From Psychroflexus maritimus (GTDB lineage: Bacteria; Bacteroidota; Bacteroidia; Flavobacteriales; Flavobacteriaceae): a stretch of DNA of 64,000 nt. Position numbers and translations under genes: made by a program. Below, piece by piece: positions 9,417-17,626 of the stretch. Numbering within the stretch: position 1 is the first letter of the stretch; each line of letters starts with the position of its first letter. The stretch is taken from assembly GCF_011089875.1 (NCBI RefSeq), contig NZ_JAANAS010000094.1, positions 1-64,000 of the forward strand, read 5' to 3'. Below the pieces are notes generated by a model. The model did not search any database and had not been told where the DNA came from. It worked only from the letters and a program-made list of their open reading frames with translations.

Positions 9417-10895
9417 TTATGATTTAACTTGCTGAGCTAACCTCTTTATTTTTATCCCAAAAGCGGCAAAAATCAAAGTCATAAATGGCGAAACATAATT
9501 AAAAATAGCATAGAAAAAGAATTCTCCAACACCTACTCCTAGTACTCCACTATGATAAGCTCCGCAAGTATTCCAAGGAATAAGCACAGAAGTAACGGTT
9601 CCCGCATCTTCTAGTGTTCGGCTTAAGTTTTCTGGAGCTAATCCTTTTTCTTCATAGGCTTTAGCAAACATTTTACCAGGAACAACAATAGCTAAATACT
9701 GATCTGAAGCCGATATGTTAAGCGCTAAACAACTGGCAACAGTACTCGCAAATAAGCCAAAAACAGAAGAAAAGAGCTTTAAGAGGGCATCGCTAATTTT
9801 GGTTAATGCGCCAATAGCATCCATCACACCACCAAAAACCATTGCACAAATAATTAGCCAAATTGTACCCAACATACCTGCCATTCCTGATGAAGAAAAT
9901 AGCTTTTCTAAACTTGTAAGTTCGGTTGGAATTACTACATCGGTAGTTATAGAATTAATTATTCCTTTATACATGCTATTTATATCCTTTTCTCCGCCAC
10001 CTGCCAAACTAACTAAATCCGGTTGAAAAATTAAAGCAAAAACAGCAGCAAAAAGAGTTCCTAAGAGTAGAGCTATGAGTGGTGGTGTTTTTTTTACAAT
10101 TAAAAAAATTACTAAAGCGGGAATCAAAAAAAGAATTGGACTAATGTAAAATTTACTTTCAATGGCCTTAAGTATGGTAGCTGGATTAGTTTGTCCTTCG
10201 GTTGTTTGCGTAAAACCAATAATTGTAAAAACAATTAGCGCAACCAAAATACTTGGTATTGTTGTCCAAGTCATATACCTAATATGCGTAAATAAATCGG
10301 TACCTGCCATAGCTGGAGCCAAGTTAGTTGTGTCGCTTAATGGCGAAAGTTTATCACCAAAGTAAGCTCCAGAAAGAATAGCTCCAGCTGTCATACCTAA
10401 AGAAATATCCAAAGCTTGTGCTATACCAATTAACGCAATTCCTACCGTTGCTGTAGTTGTCCAGCTAGAACCAATAGAAACCGAAAGCAAAGCACAAATA
10501 ATAACACAAGCTACTAAGAAAATACTTGGATTTAAAATTTGTAAGCCGTAGTAAATCATAGTAGGAATAACCCCACTTATTAACCAAGTACCAGATAAAG
10601 CTCCTACCATTAATAAGATAAGTAATGCTGTGGAAGTCGATTTTATATTTTGCGAAACTTCCGCCACCATAGTTTTATAAGGTACTTTGTGAAAAAAACC
10701 AACAACTACTGCTACTGCAGCCCCCATTAAAAGGATAAACTGATTGGATCCATCAAGCGCTTCATCACCAAATACAAACACATTGTAAGCCAACATGCCT
10801 ACCAATAAAATTACAGGAAGAATAGCATAAAAAATACTTAGCTTGGGATTATTTATAATGTCTTGATTTTTTTCATCGGAAGTTTGACTATCCAT
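9417..10895 (-). CDS. nhaC: NhaC-family Na+/H+ antiporter
   Basis: This 492-aa inner-membrane protein has about 11-12 hydrophobic segments across its length and the NhaC family's conserved core, including GSSWTTTATVG, SGAYFGDKLSPLSDTTNL and, near the C terminus, LIPWNTCGAYHSGVLGVG. NhaC carriers exchange external protons for cytoplasmic sodium, or amino-acid-linked substrates in some relatives, which fits a salt-living organism. It is transcribed alone: bshB1 lies 146 bp downstream and the transketolase terminator upstream. A TAGATTTG box (10932-10925, minus strand) is a candidate -7 element 30 bp before the ATG, but without a well-placed TTG. Confidence 0.88.
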   Translation of the reverse strand: MDSQTSDEKNQDIINNPKLSIFYAILPVILLVGMLAYNVFVFGDEALDGSNQFILLMGAAVAVVVGFFHKVPYKTMVAEVSQNIKSTSTALLILLMVGALSGTWLISGVIPTMIYYGLQILNPSIFLVACVIICALLSVSIGSSWTTTATVGIALIGIAQALDISLGMTAGAILSGAYFGDKLSPLSDTTNLAPAMAGTDLFTHIRYMTWTTIPSILVALIVFTIIGFTQTTEGQTNPATILKAIESKFYISPILFLIPALVIFLIVKKTPPLIALLLGTLFAAVFALIFQPDLVSLAGGGEKDINSMYKGIINSITTDVVIPTELTSLEKLFSSSGMAGMLGTIWLIICAMVFGGVMDAIGALTKISDALLKLFSSVFGLFASTVASCLALNISASDQYLAIVVPGKMFAKAYEEKGLAPENLSRTLEDAGTVTSVLIPWNTCGAYHSGVLGVGVGEFFFYAIFNYVSPFMTLIFAAFGIKIKRLAQQVKS

Positions 10896-10984
10896 AGGTA
10901 TTATTGTTCTGTTCTATTCTCTTACAAATCTACATTATTTTTGCAAATACAAAATTTTGTAAACAGCAAATTCTTTTTATAAAT

Positions 10985-11018
10985 AAAAAAGCCTGAAGTT
11001 AGTTCTTCAGGCTTTTTT
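10985..11018 (-). terminator. intrinsic terminator after the transketolase genes
   Basis: AAAAAAGCCTGAAG (10985-10998) and CTTCAGGCTTTTTT (11005-11018) form a perfect stem with a 6-nt loop, usable in both directions. It begins 21 bp past the stop of the C-terminal transketolase gene. Confidence 0.9.
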
Positions 11019-11038
11019 GTTAGTGACAAAAAAAACTG

Positions 11039-11992
11039 TTATTTCTTAGCCATAACTTTTTCAACCTTTTGTAAAATTGATTTAGCATTTAAGCCATATT
11101 TTTCCATTAACTCAGCTGGGGTACCACTTTCACCAAAAGTATCTTGCGTAGCCACAAACTCTTGAGGAGTTGGGTGGTGTTGAGCTAATGTCCTTGCTAC
11201 ACTTTCGCCTAAACCACCTAAGTAATTATGTTCTTCAGCAGTTACTACACAGCCTGTTTTTTTAGCTGAATTAATAATTGCTTCTTCATCTAAAGGTTTA
11301 ATGGTATGAATATTAATTACTTCAGCAGAAATTCCTTTTTCATGAAGTGATTTGGCTGCTTCTAAAGCTTCCCAAACCAAATGGCCTGTAGCAATTATTG
11401 AAACATCTGTTCCATCCTGTAAATGAACTGCTTTTCCTATTTCAAAAGTTTGATTTTCTGGCGTAAAATTAGCTACTTTTGGTCTTCCAAAACGCAAGTA
11501 AACTGGTCCGTTATGTTCGGCTATTGCCAATGTTGCTGCTTTTGTTTGATTAAAATCACAAGTATTAATTACGGTCATACCTGGCAACATTTTCATCAAA
11601 CCTAAATCTTCTAAAATTTGGTGAGTAGCTCCATCTTCGCCTAGCGTAATTCCTGCATGCGATGCACAAATTTTTACATTTTTCCCTGAATACGCTACAC
11701 TTTGTCTAATTTGGTCATAAACGCGACCGGTAGAAAAATTAGCAAAAGTTCCTGTAAATGGAATCTTCCCACCAATAGTCATTCCTGCTGCTAATCCAAT
11801 CATATTGGCTTCTGCAATTCCTACTTGAAAAAATCGTTCTGGATGATTGGCTTTAAATTCATCCATTTTAAGTGACCCTGTTAAATCGGCACATAGGGCA
11901 ACAACATCAGGATTAGTTTTACCTAACTCTGTTAACCCTGCTCCAAAACCACTTCTTGTATCTTTACTTCCTGTATTTTCGTATGTTTTCAT
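11039..11992 (-). CDS. transketolase, C-terminal subunit
   Basis: The 317-aa product covers the pyrimidine-binding and C-terminal domains of transketolase. Visible features are the pyrimidine-domain residues in FFQVGIAEANMIGLAAG (containing the catalytic Glu), the block SHAGITLGEDGATHQ and the C-terminal domain with SIIATGHLVWEALEAA. It pairs with the N-terminal half encoded 106 bp upstream to make one thiamine-diphosphate enzyme of the non-oxidative pentose phosphate pathway. Split transketolases are common in Bacteroidota, Firmicutes and archaea, so this is not a frameshifted gene: both halves have complete ends and their own ATG. Relatives include the DXS C-terminal half, but the full domain set and the partner argue for transketolase. 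Confidence 0.92.
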   Translation of the reverse strand: MKTYENTGSKDTRSGFGAGLTELGKTNPDVVALCADLTGSLKMDEFKANHPERFFQVGIAEANMIGLAAGMTIGGKIPFTGTFANFSTGRVYDQIRQSVAYSGKNVKICASHAGITLGEDGATHQILEDLGLMKMLPGMTVINTCDFNQTKAATLAIAEHNGPVYLRFGRPKVANFTPENQTFEIGKAVHLQDGTDVSIIATGHLVWEALEAAKSLHEKGISAEVINIHTIKPLDEEAIINSAKKTGCVVTAEEHNYLGGLGESVARTLAQHHPTPQEFVATQDTFGESGTPAELMEKYGLNAKSILQKVEKVMAKK

Positions 11993-12098
11993 CTTTTTTA
12001 CTGAGTTTTTAAAACTGATGTAAGACTAATAATCATTCTAATTGTTTAGAGAAATCATTTCTATGTATTGCATCAGTTTAAATTTCTGGGGTGAATAA

Positions 12099-12944
12099 TT
12101 AATAGTCGCCTAAAGTTTCAGGATTTTGCGCTAATGCAATTTCTAACTGCTCATCGTTCGGGGCTTTACCATGCCAAGCATGAGTATTCATCATAAAATC
12201 AACACCATTTCCCATTTCGGTATGCATCAAAATAACAATAGGTTTATTTTTTCCTGTTTTGGATTTCGCTTCTTTAAAAGCAAGCCTCAAGGCGTCAATA
12301 TCATTCCCTTTTTCAACTTCTAGAACTTCCCAATCAAAAGCTTCAAACTTCTTGCGTAAATTTCCTAAAGGAAGAACATCATCGGTTGCTCCATCAATTT
12401 GCTTTTTGTTGTAATCAACGGTAGCAATCAAGTTATCAACACCGTGTGAACCTGCGTACATAATAGCTTCCCAGTTTTGTCCTTCTTGTAATTCTCCATC
12501 TCCGTGAAGAGAATAAATCAAATGCTCATCTCCATTTAACTTTTTAGTTAAAGCGGCACCTAAAGCAACCGACATCCCTTGTCCTAGAGAACCTGAAGCA
12601 ATTCTAATTCCTGGTAAACCTTCATGAGTTGTGGGGTGACCTTGCAAACGCGTATTAATTTTCCTAAAGGTTTTTAACTCCTCTACTGGAAAATAACCCG
12701 ATCTAGCTAAAACGCTGTAAAATACTGGTGAAATATGACCATTAGACAAAAAGAATAAATCTTCTTCCTTTCCATCCATTGTAAAATTTGCAGAGGCTTT
12801 CATTACCTCTTGATAAAGCACGCTAAAAAATTCAGCACAGCCTAAAGAACCTCCGGGGTGTCCTGAGTTAACTGCATGTACTTGTCTTAAAATGTCACGC
12901 CTAACTTGCGAAACAAAATCGTTTAATTGTTGTGTTGAAGACAT
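12099..12944 (-). CDS. transketolase, N-terminal subunit
   Basis: The 281-aa product is the thiamine-diphosphate-binding half of a split transketolase. It shows VNSGHPGGSLGCAEFF, GHISPVFYSVLA, the LGQGMSVALGAAL block and the diphosphate-binding motif HGDGELQEGQNWEA with the downstream VDYNKKQIDG. The C-terminal end (MNTHAWHGKAPNDEQL) corresponds to the usual end of this domain. The C-terminal subunit follows 106 bp downstream, probably on the same mRNA, which ends at the terminator near 11000. A TATTTTTG box (12973-12966, minus strand) lies 22 bp before the ATG and is a likely -7 element. Confidence 0.93.
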   Translation of the reverse strand: MSSTQQLNDFVSQVRRDILRQVHAVNSGHPGGSLGCAEFFSVLYQEVMKASANFTMDGKEEDLFFLSNGHISPVFYSVLARSGYFPVEELKTFRKINTRLQGHPTTHEGLPGIRIASGSLGQGMSVALGAALTKKLNGDEHLIYSLHGDGELQEGQNWEAIMYAGSHGVDNLIATVDYNKKQIDGATDDVLPLGNLRKKFEAFDWEVLEVEKGNDIDALRLAFKEAKSKTGKNKPIVILMHTEMGNGVDFMMNTHAWHGKAPNDEQLEIALAQNPETLGDY

Positions 12945-13029
12945 TTAAATTGTATTTAATTTGCGCAAAAATAACCTTTTTAAATACAAAAGCCATATAG
13001 ATTTTAAACTTATCTTAGGCTTATTCTAC

Positions 13030-14040
13030 TTAAAAGTTTAATTCCCAAGTAATTCCACTAACATCGGTTAATCGTATTTTGTCTGTCGCTTGAATTATCT
13101 TTTTTGGAAGTGGCCATTGAATGACTGCTTTACCTCCTAAAGGAATAACCAAAGCCTGACTTTCAGGTCTGATTTTTGAAATGTAATGATTATCGATTTT
13201 TAGTAAATTAGCGCTTTTAAACTCCTCATTTTTAATTGTACTTAACTCTTGATTATTTTGATCTAATGCTTGTATTTTAATTAAAAATGAACCATAAACA
13301 TCTACCCCTTCTACTCTAAATAATTCAAAGCTTAAGGCGTTTTTTTCTTTGTTAGGCTGACTTAATTCTAATTTAGGTTTTACAGATTTATTATGTAAAT
13401 CACCCCAAACTCCGCCGTGAAAATATTGATTGGTAAACAAAGATAAACCTAAAACAAAAACTGCTAAACCTACACTAATCTTCCTTATTTTATTGGGATT
13501 TAAGGCTAAAACACCCGAAGAAATCCAATTGAAAAACGAGTTTTTATTTAATCGATTGGCAAAGAAATAATGATCTAAGGAAACCTTGCCTCCACCCGAC
13601 CAAAAAAGGCTTAATCCGCCTGCTAATCCTAAAATTCCTATTTGCCATTCATCCAAACAAGTAGTTCCAATCCAACCGGCCGAAAGTAAAATTCCTAAGG
13701 CTAAATTAATAACCACAAAACTACTTAGCCTTGTAAATAGGCCAAGCATTAAAAATAGGCCAAAAACTCCTTCCACAATAGTAAATACAAACATTACCCA
13801 CCAAAGAATTTCTGGATTAAACAGTAAATATTCTATAAACCATTGAATCCCTAATGCGTTGGGTAAAAAATGATTGAATTTATGTCCTACGTAACCAGCT
13901 AACTCAGGGTCTAATTTATCGGCTAGAATCATTCTGCGCCATAAGGCTGAAAAATAAGTCCATCCTATAACTAATCGAAAACTTAGCGTGAATAAAGCCG
14001 AAGTATCAATATCTGATTTTTTTATATAAGGTAATTGCAT
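13030..14040 (-). CDS. DoxD/DoxA-like fused membrane protein (TQO-type)
   Basis: The 336-aa product begins at the ATG at 14040 (MQLPYIKKSD); the reading frame extends to a TTG at 14082 but that leader adds no conserved sequence. Residues about 15-165 contain four membrane segments of the DoxX/DoxD type. After another membrane segment (about 185-205), a non-cytoplasmic beta-rich domain fills the rest, as in the DoxA subunit. In Acidianus, DoxD and DoxA form thiosulfate:quinone oxidoreductase; fused DoxDA proteins are known from Bacteroides. Whether this one oxidises thiosulfate is untested, and no other sulfur gene is close. A small lipoprotein gene lies 85 bp upstream on the same strand and may be co-transcribed. 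Confidence 0.7.
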   Translation of the reverse strand: MQLPYIKKSDIDTSALFTLSFRLVIGWTYFSALWRRMILADKLDPELAGYVGHKFNHFLPNALGIQWFIEYLLFNPEILWWVMFVFTIVEGVFGLFLMLGLFTRLSSFVVINLALGILLSAGWIGTTCLDEWQIGILGLAGGLSLFWSGGGKVSLDHYFFANRLNKNSFFNWISSGVLALNPNKIRKISVGLAVFVLGLSLFTNQYFHGGVWGDLHNKSVKPKLELSQPNKEKNALSFELFRVEGVDVYGSFLIKIQALDQNNQELSTIKNEEFKSANLLKIDNHYISKIRPESQALVIPLGGKAVIQWPLPKKIIQATDKIRLTDVSGITWELNF

Positions 14041-14124
14041 AATTGTAAATTTTAAAAGTTTGATTGATAAATAATAAAACAACTAAGCTTGTTTGTGCTT
14101 GTTGTCAGCTGAAAATCAAATCAA

Positions 14125-14517
14125 TTATGCGGGAATTTTAAGTCGTTGGTAACAAATATAAAAAGGAGGTGAATTAATTTTTATTGAACCTTTGTTAAAT
14201 AGGCGGATAAAATTTTCTTCTAAAAATTGGTGAGCTATAAAATTTAAGGTGTTTTGCTGAAATTTTTCTTCTACATCTTTATCAGACTGAACCTCAACAA
14301 CTTCCTGAAAAGGAAAAGTTTTAGAAATTTCTGAACATGAAGAGTAAGCTAGGCTAGCTTTTGAAACATTTAGTGTCTTTTGAAAAGGAATCTCCCAAAA
14401 TGCATCTAATGCCTTTCTTGTTGGGCAAGAAGAAAGTAAAATTATGCCAGCCCAAAATACGGCGAAGAATATTTTTTTGAATGATTTATTGTAATGAATC
14501 ATAAGTTTAAATGCCAT
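14125..14517 (-). CDS. small predicted lipoprotein of unknown function
   Basis: I do not recognise this 130-aa product. It has a positively charged N terminus, a hydrophobic stretch (FFAVFWAGIILL) and a lipobox ending in LLSSC, so it should be a lipoprotein. Two ATG starts are possible: 14517, or 14502 (MIHYNKSF), which makes a more normal signal length. The mature part has two further cysteines, one in AYSSCSE and one in the C-terminal ICYQRLKIPA. Its position directly upstream of the DoxDA-like gene, same strand, suggests a shared role in a periplasmic redox process, but this is inference from context only. Confidence 0.5.
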   Translation of the reverse strand: MAFKLMIHYNKSFKKIFFAVFWAGIILLSSCPTRKALDAFWEIPFQKTLNVSKASLAYSSCSEISKTFPFQEVVEVQSDKDVEEKFQQNTLNFIAHQFLEENFIRLFNKGSIKINSPPFYICYQRLKIPA

Positions 14518-14739
14518 GAATTGCGAACTTAAATTAACCTGAACAAAAGCAAACTGTGTTTAACAAAACAATAAATTCAAAACTCAGATAAATCGTATAA
14601 ATTTATTTTCTTACGTGCTAAAAACAAAAAATAAAATTGATAAACATTACATCAAGCTATGCACGCATAATAATAAGTCAAACCTGCTATATTTTACTTC
14701 TATTTTCATAAATTGCTCGAAACTAAAAAAACACATATC

Positions 14740-15618
14740 ATGAATTATACAGACAAGATGCTAAGAGATGATGCCTTAAGAACAAAAAAAATAATTGTTA
14801 CTGGAGGTGGAAGTGGTTTAGGAAAATCGATGACAAAATACTTTCTAGAACTAGGTGCCGAAGTTGTCATTACTTCAAGAAATTTAGAAAAACTAGAAAA
14901 AACAGCTCAAGAACTTACTGAAGCAACAGGTAGTAAATGCTTTGCTGTACCATGTGATGTTAGAAATTATGAGGAAGTAGAGAAGATGATTAAAGAATCT
15001 CATAAACATTTAGGAGAGGTAGATATTCTTTTAAATAATGCCGCTGGTAATTTCATCTCACCCACAGAGCGCTTATCATCAAACGCGTTTGATACCATCA
15101 TAGATATTGTTTTAAAGGGGAGCAAAAACTGCACCTTAGCTCTTGGTAAATATTGGATCAACGAAAAACAAAAAAACAAAACTGTTTTAAATATTGTAAC
15201 TACCTATGCTTGGACAGGCTCTGCCTACGTTGTTCCTAGCGCAACAGCTAAGGCTGGTGTATTAGCGATGACTAGGTCCTTAGCCGTAGAGTGGGCTAAA
15301 TATGGTATCCGCTTCAATGCCATTGCTCCCGGTCCTTTTCCAACTAAAGGGGCTTGGGACAGACTGCTTCCAGGCGATTTAAAAGACAAATTTGATTTAG
15401 CTAAAAAAGTACCTTTAAAACGTGTAGGAGATCACCAGGAACTTGCTAATCTAGCCGCTTATTTAATCTCCGATTTTGCCCATTATTTAAATGGGGAGGT
15501 GGTTACCATAGACGGTGGCGAATGGCTAAAAGGAGCTGGTCAATTTAATCTTTTAGAAATGGTAACTCCCGAAATGTGGGATATGTTAGAAGCTATGATT
15601 AAATCAAAAAAATCCTAA
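14740..15618 (+). CDS. 2,4-dienoyl-CoA reductase-like SDR oxidoreductase
   Basis: The 292-aa product from the ATG at 14740 is a short-chain dehydrogenase with the NAD(P)-binding motif TGGGSGLG. It matches the DECR branch closely: NNAAGNFISPTERLS, then TYAWTGSAYVVPSATAKAG, where Tyr, Ser and Lys correspond to human DECR1 Tyr199, Ser210 and Lys214. In this branch the usual YxxxK tyrosine is replaced by serine (SxxxK). DECR enzymes reduce 2,4-dienoyl-CoA with NADPH during beta-oxidation of polyunsaturated fatty acids. A TTG 27 bp upstream is in frame but adds no conserved residues. Single gene; no fatty-acid genes nearby. Confidence 0.85.
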   Translation: MNYTDKMLRDDALRTKKIIVTGGGSGLGKSMTKYFLELGAEVVITSRNLEKLEKTAQELTEATGSKCFAVPCDVRNYEEVEKMIKESHKHLGEVDILLNNAAGNFISPTERLSSNAFDTIIDIVLKGSKNCTLALGKYWINEKQKNKTVLNIVTTYAWTGSAYVVPSATAKAGVLAMTRSLAVEWAKYGIRFNAIAPGPFPTKGAWDRLLPGDLKDKFDLAKKVPLKRVGDHQELANLAAYLISDFAHYLNGEVVTIDGGEWLKGAGQFNLLEMVTPEMWDMLEAMIKSKKS

Positions 15619-15635
15619 ATAACTCAATTTATGAG

Positions 15636-15666
15636 TTTGAAATTAAATGAAATTTAAGTATTTTGG
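15636..15666 (+). promoter_or_regulatory. promoter of the 15690 lipoprotein gene
   Basis: TTTG (15636-15639), a 19-nt spacer and TATTTTGG (15659-15666) closely resemble the Bacteroidota promoter. The TTG codon at 15663 that could extend the gene lies inside the -7 box, which supports the ATG at 15690 as the start. Confidence 0.6.
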
Positions 15667-15689
15667 TTTCCAAATTAAAAATTTCAAAA

Positions 15690-16592
15690 ATGAAAAAATA
15701 TTTGTGTACACTTAGTTTATTAAGTATCCTCTTTTTAGCTGGCTGTAGTAGCGATGATGATGAGGCTAATCAAAATCCTGATCCCGACCCAAATCCTGTT
15801 GCATCAAGTCTTATGATAACAGGTTCTGCCGAAGAAATTGAGGTAGGACAAGACATTACTTTTACCGTTATAGATGACTTAGATGAAGATAGAACAAATG
15901 AAGCTACGATAAATGTAAACGATGCTCCTATTGAAACTAATCTTTTTACATCAAACGAAACCGGAAACTATACTGCCACCGCTTCGTTAGAAGATTTAAC
16001 TAGCAATTCTTTCAACTTTACAGTAACAGAACCTACTGATTTTAGAACACATAATTTTGATCAAACATTAGTCGTTTATCAAGGCTATTTAAATGAAGAC
16101 GATGAGGAAATAAGCATTGATGGTTATGTGTATATAATTCTAGCTTACGATGGCCAAAGTATTCTTGAAAATCAAAATGCACCAGAACAATCTGAAGACT
16201 TGCTTGGTTTCATTATAGTTACCCAAGAAGATGAAAATGGTATTCCCTACTTACCTGGAGAGTCTATTGAAACGGAAGAGCTGGTAAATTCATTTTTATT
16301 GAAAGAAAACGGTGGAGAAGAAACTGATTATACAAACCATTTTGAACAAGGTAATTACAACATTAATTACGAAGAAGTCCTAATCACCTCAGAAATGGAA
16401 GGAAGTGCAAGTTATGAGTTAGCACTTGTCTTTAATGAAACTGAAAGTTATACAGGCACTTTTGATGGTGATTTTGTGTTTATAGACTTAAGCGACATGG
16501 GAGGTGGTGATCCAGAAGAGCGTTTAATAATGAATGAAACTGAATTAAATCAATACACTTTAGACAAGTTAAAAGCTTGCTTTAAAAAATAG
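15690..16592 (+). CDS. surface lipoprotein with N-terminal Ig-like domain
   Basis: The 300-aa product has a signal peptide ending in FLAGC (Cys19) followed by SSDDDE, the acidic stretch after the lipidated cysteine that marks surface export in Bacteroidota. A Pro/Asp/Asn-rich linker leads to an Ig-like domain (about residues 38-115: VGQDITFTVIDDLDED to LTSNSFNFTV). The remainder is a beta-rich, acidic domain that I do not recognise. The Ig-like part is clearly homologous to the lipoprotein at 52613-53473, while the C-terminal parts differ. Start chosen at the ATG at 15690 because the upstream TTG overlaps the promoter. A strong terminator follows. Function unknown; a surface location is inferred. 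Confidence 0.75.
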   Translation: MKKYLCTLSLLSILFLAGCSSDDDEANQNPDPDPNPVASSLMITGSAEEIEVGQDITFTVIDDLDEDRTNEATINVNDAPIETNLFTSNETGNYTATASLEDLTSNSFNFTVTEPTDFRTHNFDQTLVVYQGYLNEDDEEISIDGYVYIILAYDGQSILENQNAPEQSEDLLGFIIVTQEDENGIPYLPGESIETEELVNSFLLKENGGEETDYTNHFEQGNYNINYEEVLITSEMEGSASYELALVFNETESYTGTFDGDFVFIDLSDMGGGDPEERLIMNETELNQYTLDKLKACFKK

Positions 16593-16607
16593 TTTCATAC
16601 AAATGGC

Positions 16608-16660
16608 AAAAAACCGATGTATCTAGGCAAGTGCTTAAATTAGATACATCGGTTTTATTA
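16608..16660 (+). terminator. intrinsic terminator after the lipoprotein gene
   Basis: AAAACCGATGTATCTA (16610-16625) and TAGATACATCGGTTTT (16641-16656) form a perfect 16-bp stem with a 15-nt loop. It starts 16 bp past the stop codon. Confidence 0.85.
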
Positions 16661-16725
16661 TTTAATAAAGAAAGCTCTTCAAACAAATTAAGGAAGAAAT
16701 GCATAGCACTTAATTTATTACTTAG

Positions 16726-16733
16726 TACTTTTG
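16726..16733 (+). promoter_or_regulatory. -7 box for the 16756 lipoprotein gene
   Basis: TACTTTTG is an exact -7 consensus. By the spacing seen at the SRP RNA gene, transcription would begin near 16738, on the first in-frame ATG; this favours the second ATG (16756) as the real start. Confidence 0.5.
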
Positions 16734-16755
16734 AGAAATGAATTCAAATATAGCT

Positions 16756-17517
16756 ATGATTAAACAACTATTATTCATCACTTTTATTTTAATCGGTTTA
16801 GCCTCTTGTGAAAATTCTGAAAACCTGAATGTTAACTCTATTATAGATGAAGCCATTTTTCAATCAGGCACTCATCATTTTGCCAACGCTAGAGTAAAAT
16901 TCGATTTTAGAGGTATTACCTATACAAGTCATGGAAAGTGTGGGAAGTTTGTGTTTAAAAGAGAATTTTCAAAAGACAGTGCGTTTATTGAGGATGAATT
17001 TAATCAAAAGAGATTACGTAGAAAAGTAAACCATCAGCAAGTTACTTTGGTAGATAGTTTAGCTAATTTATATGCAGAGTCGATCAACTCTGTTTTTTAT
17101 TTTGTTCAACTTCCCTACCGATTAAATGATAAAGCCACCCAAAAAAAACTAATAGGTACAGAAAACATTAAAGGAAAAGACTACCATAAAATTAAAGTTA
17201 GTTTTGAAGAAGAAGGAGGCGGAGAAGATTTTGAAGACACTTACATCTACTGGATTAATAAAACAAGTTTTAAAGTCGATTATCTAGCCTATTCTTTTTT
17301 AATAAATGGAGGTGGCGTAAGGTTTAGAGAAGCTGTAAACTTTAAGGAAGTAAATCATATTCAATTTGCTGATTATAGAAATTACAAGCCTAATAAAAAT
17401 GAAAAAGTTAAGGTAGAAAACCTAGGAAAACTTTATGAAAATGAAAAATTAAAACTAGTTTCTACAATAAAGAAAACCAAGATTGAGGTAGAACTTTTAG
17501 AAAATGGTTGTGAATAA
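16756..17517 (+). CDS. lipoprotein of unknown function (DUF6503-like)
   Basis: The 253-aa product from the ATG at 16756 has a signal peptide ending in IGLASC (Cys18), so it should be a lipoprotein. The mature part begins with an IIDEAIFQSGTHHF segment and is beta-rich; it resembles a flavobacterial family that I recall as DUF6503, sometimes mislabelled as deoxyribose-phosphate aldolase, although there are no aldolase motifs here. The layout (a strand-rich scaffold, the KDYHKIKVSF and DTYIYWINKTSFKVDYLAY segments) recalls the outer-membrane LolA/LppX-like lipid-binding folds, but that is a guess. An ATG at 16738 is in frame but probably coincides with the transcription start. Single gene, convergent with the T9SS operon. 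Confidence 0.6.
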   Translation: MIKQLLFITFILIGLASCENSENLNVNSIIDEAIFQSGTHHFANARVKFDFRGITYTSHGKCGKFVFKREFSKDSAFIEDEFNQKRLRRKVNHQQVTLVDSLANLYAESINSVFYFVQLPYRLNDKATQKKLIGTENIKGKDYHKIKVSFEEEGGGEDFEDTYIYWINKTSFKVDYLAYSFLINGGGVRFREAVNFKEVNHIQFADYRNYKPNKNEKVKVENLGKLYENEKLKLVSTIKKTKIEVELLENGCE

Positions 17518-17626
17518 AAAAAAATAGAGTAAATGCCTACAAGACTGTTTTTAAATACAACTGAAAAGAGAAGTAAAGTCTTAGGTATTTATAAAAATTT
17601 TTAGCCGTCTTTTTAAATTGAAATTA

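Noticed and set aside
11039-12944. Transketolase in two pieces as a possible broken gene
   Set aside because: Each half has a full domain, its own ATG and a clean end; split transketolase is normal in Bacteroidota.
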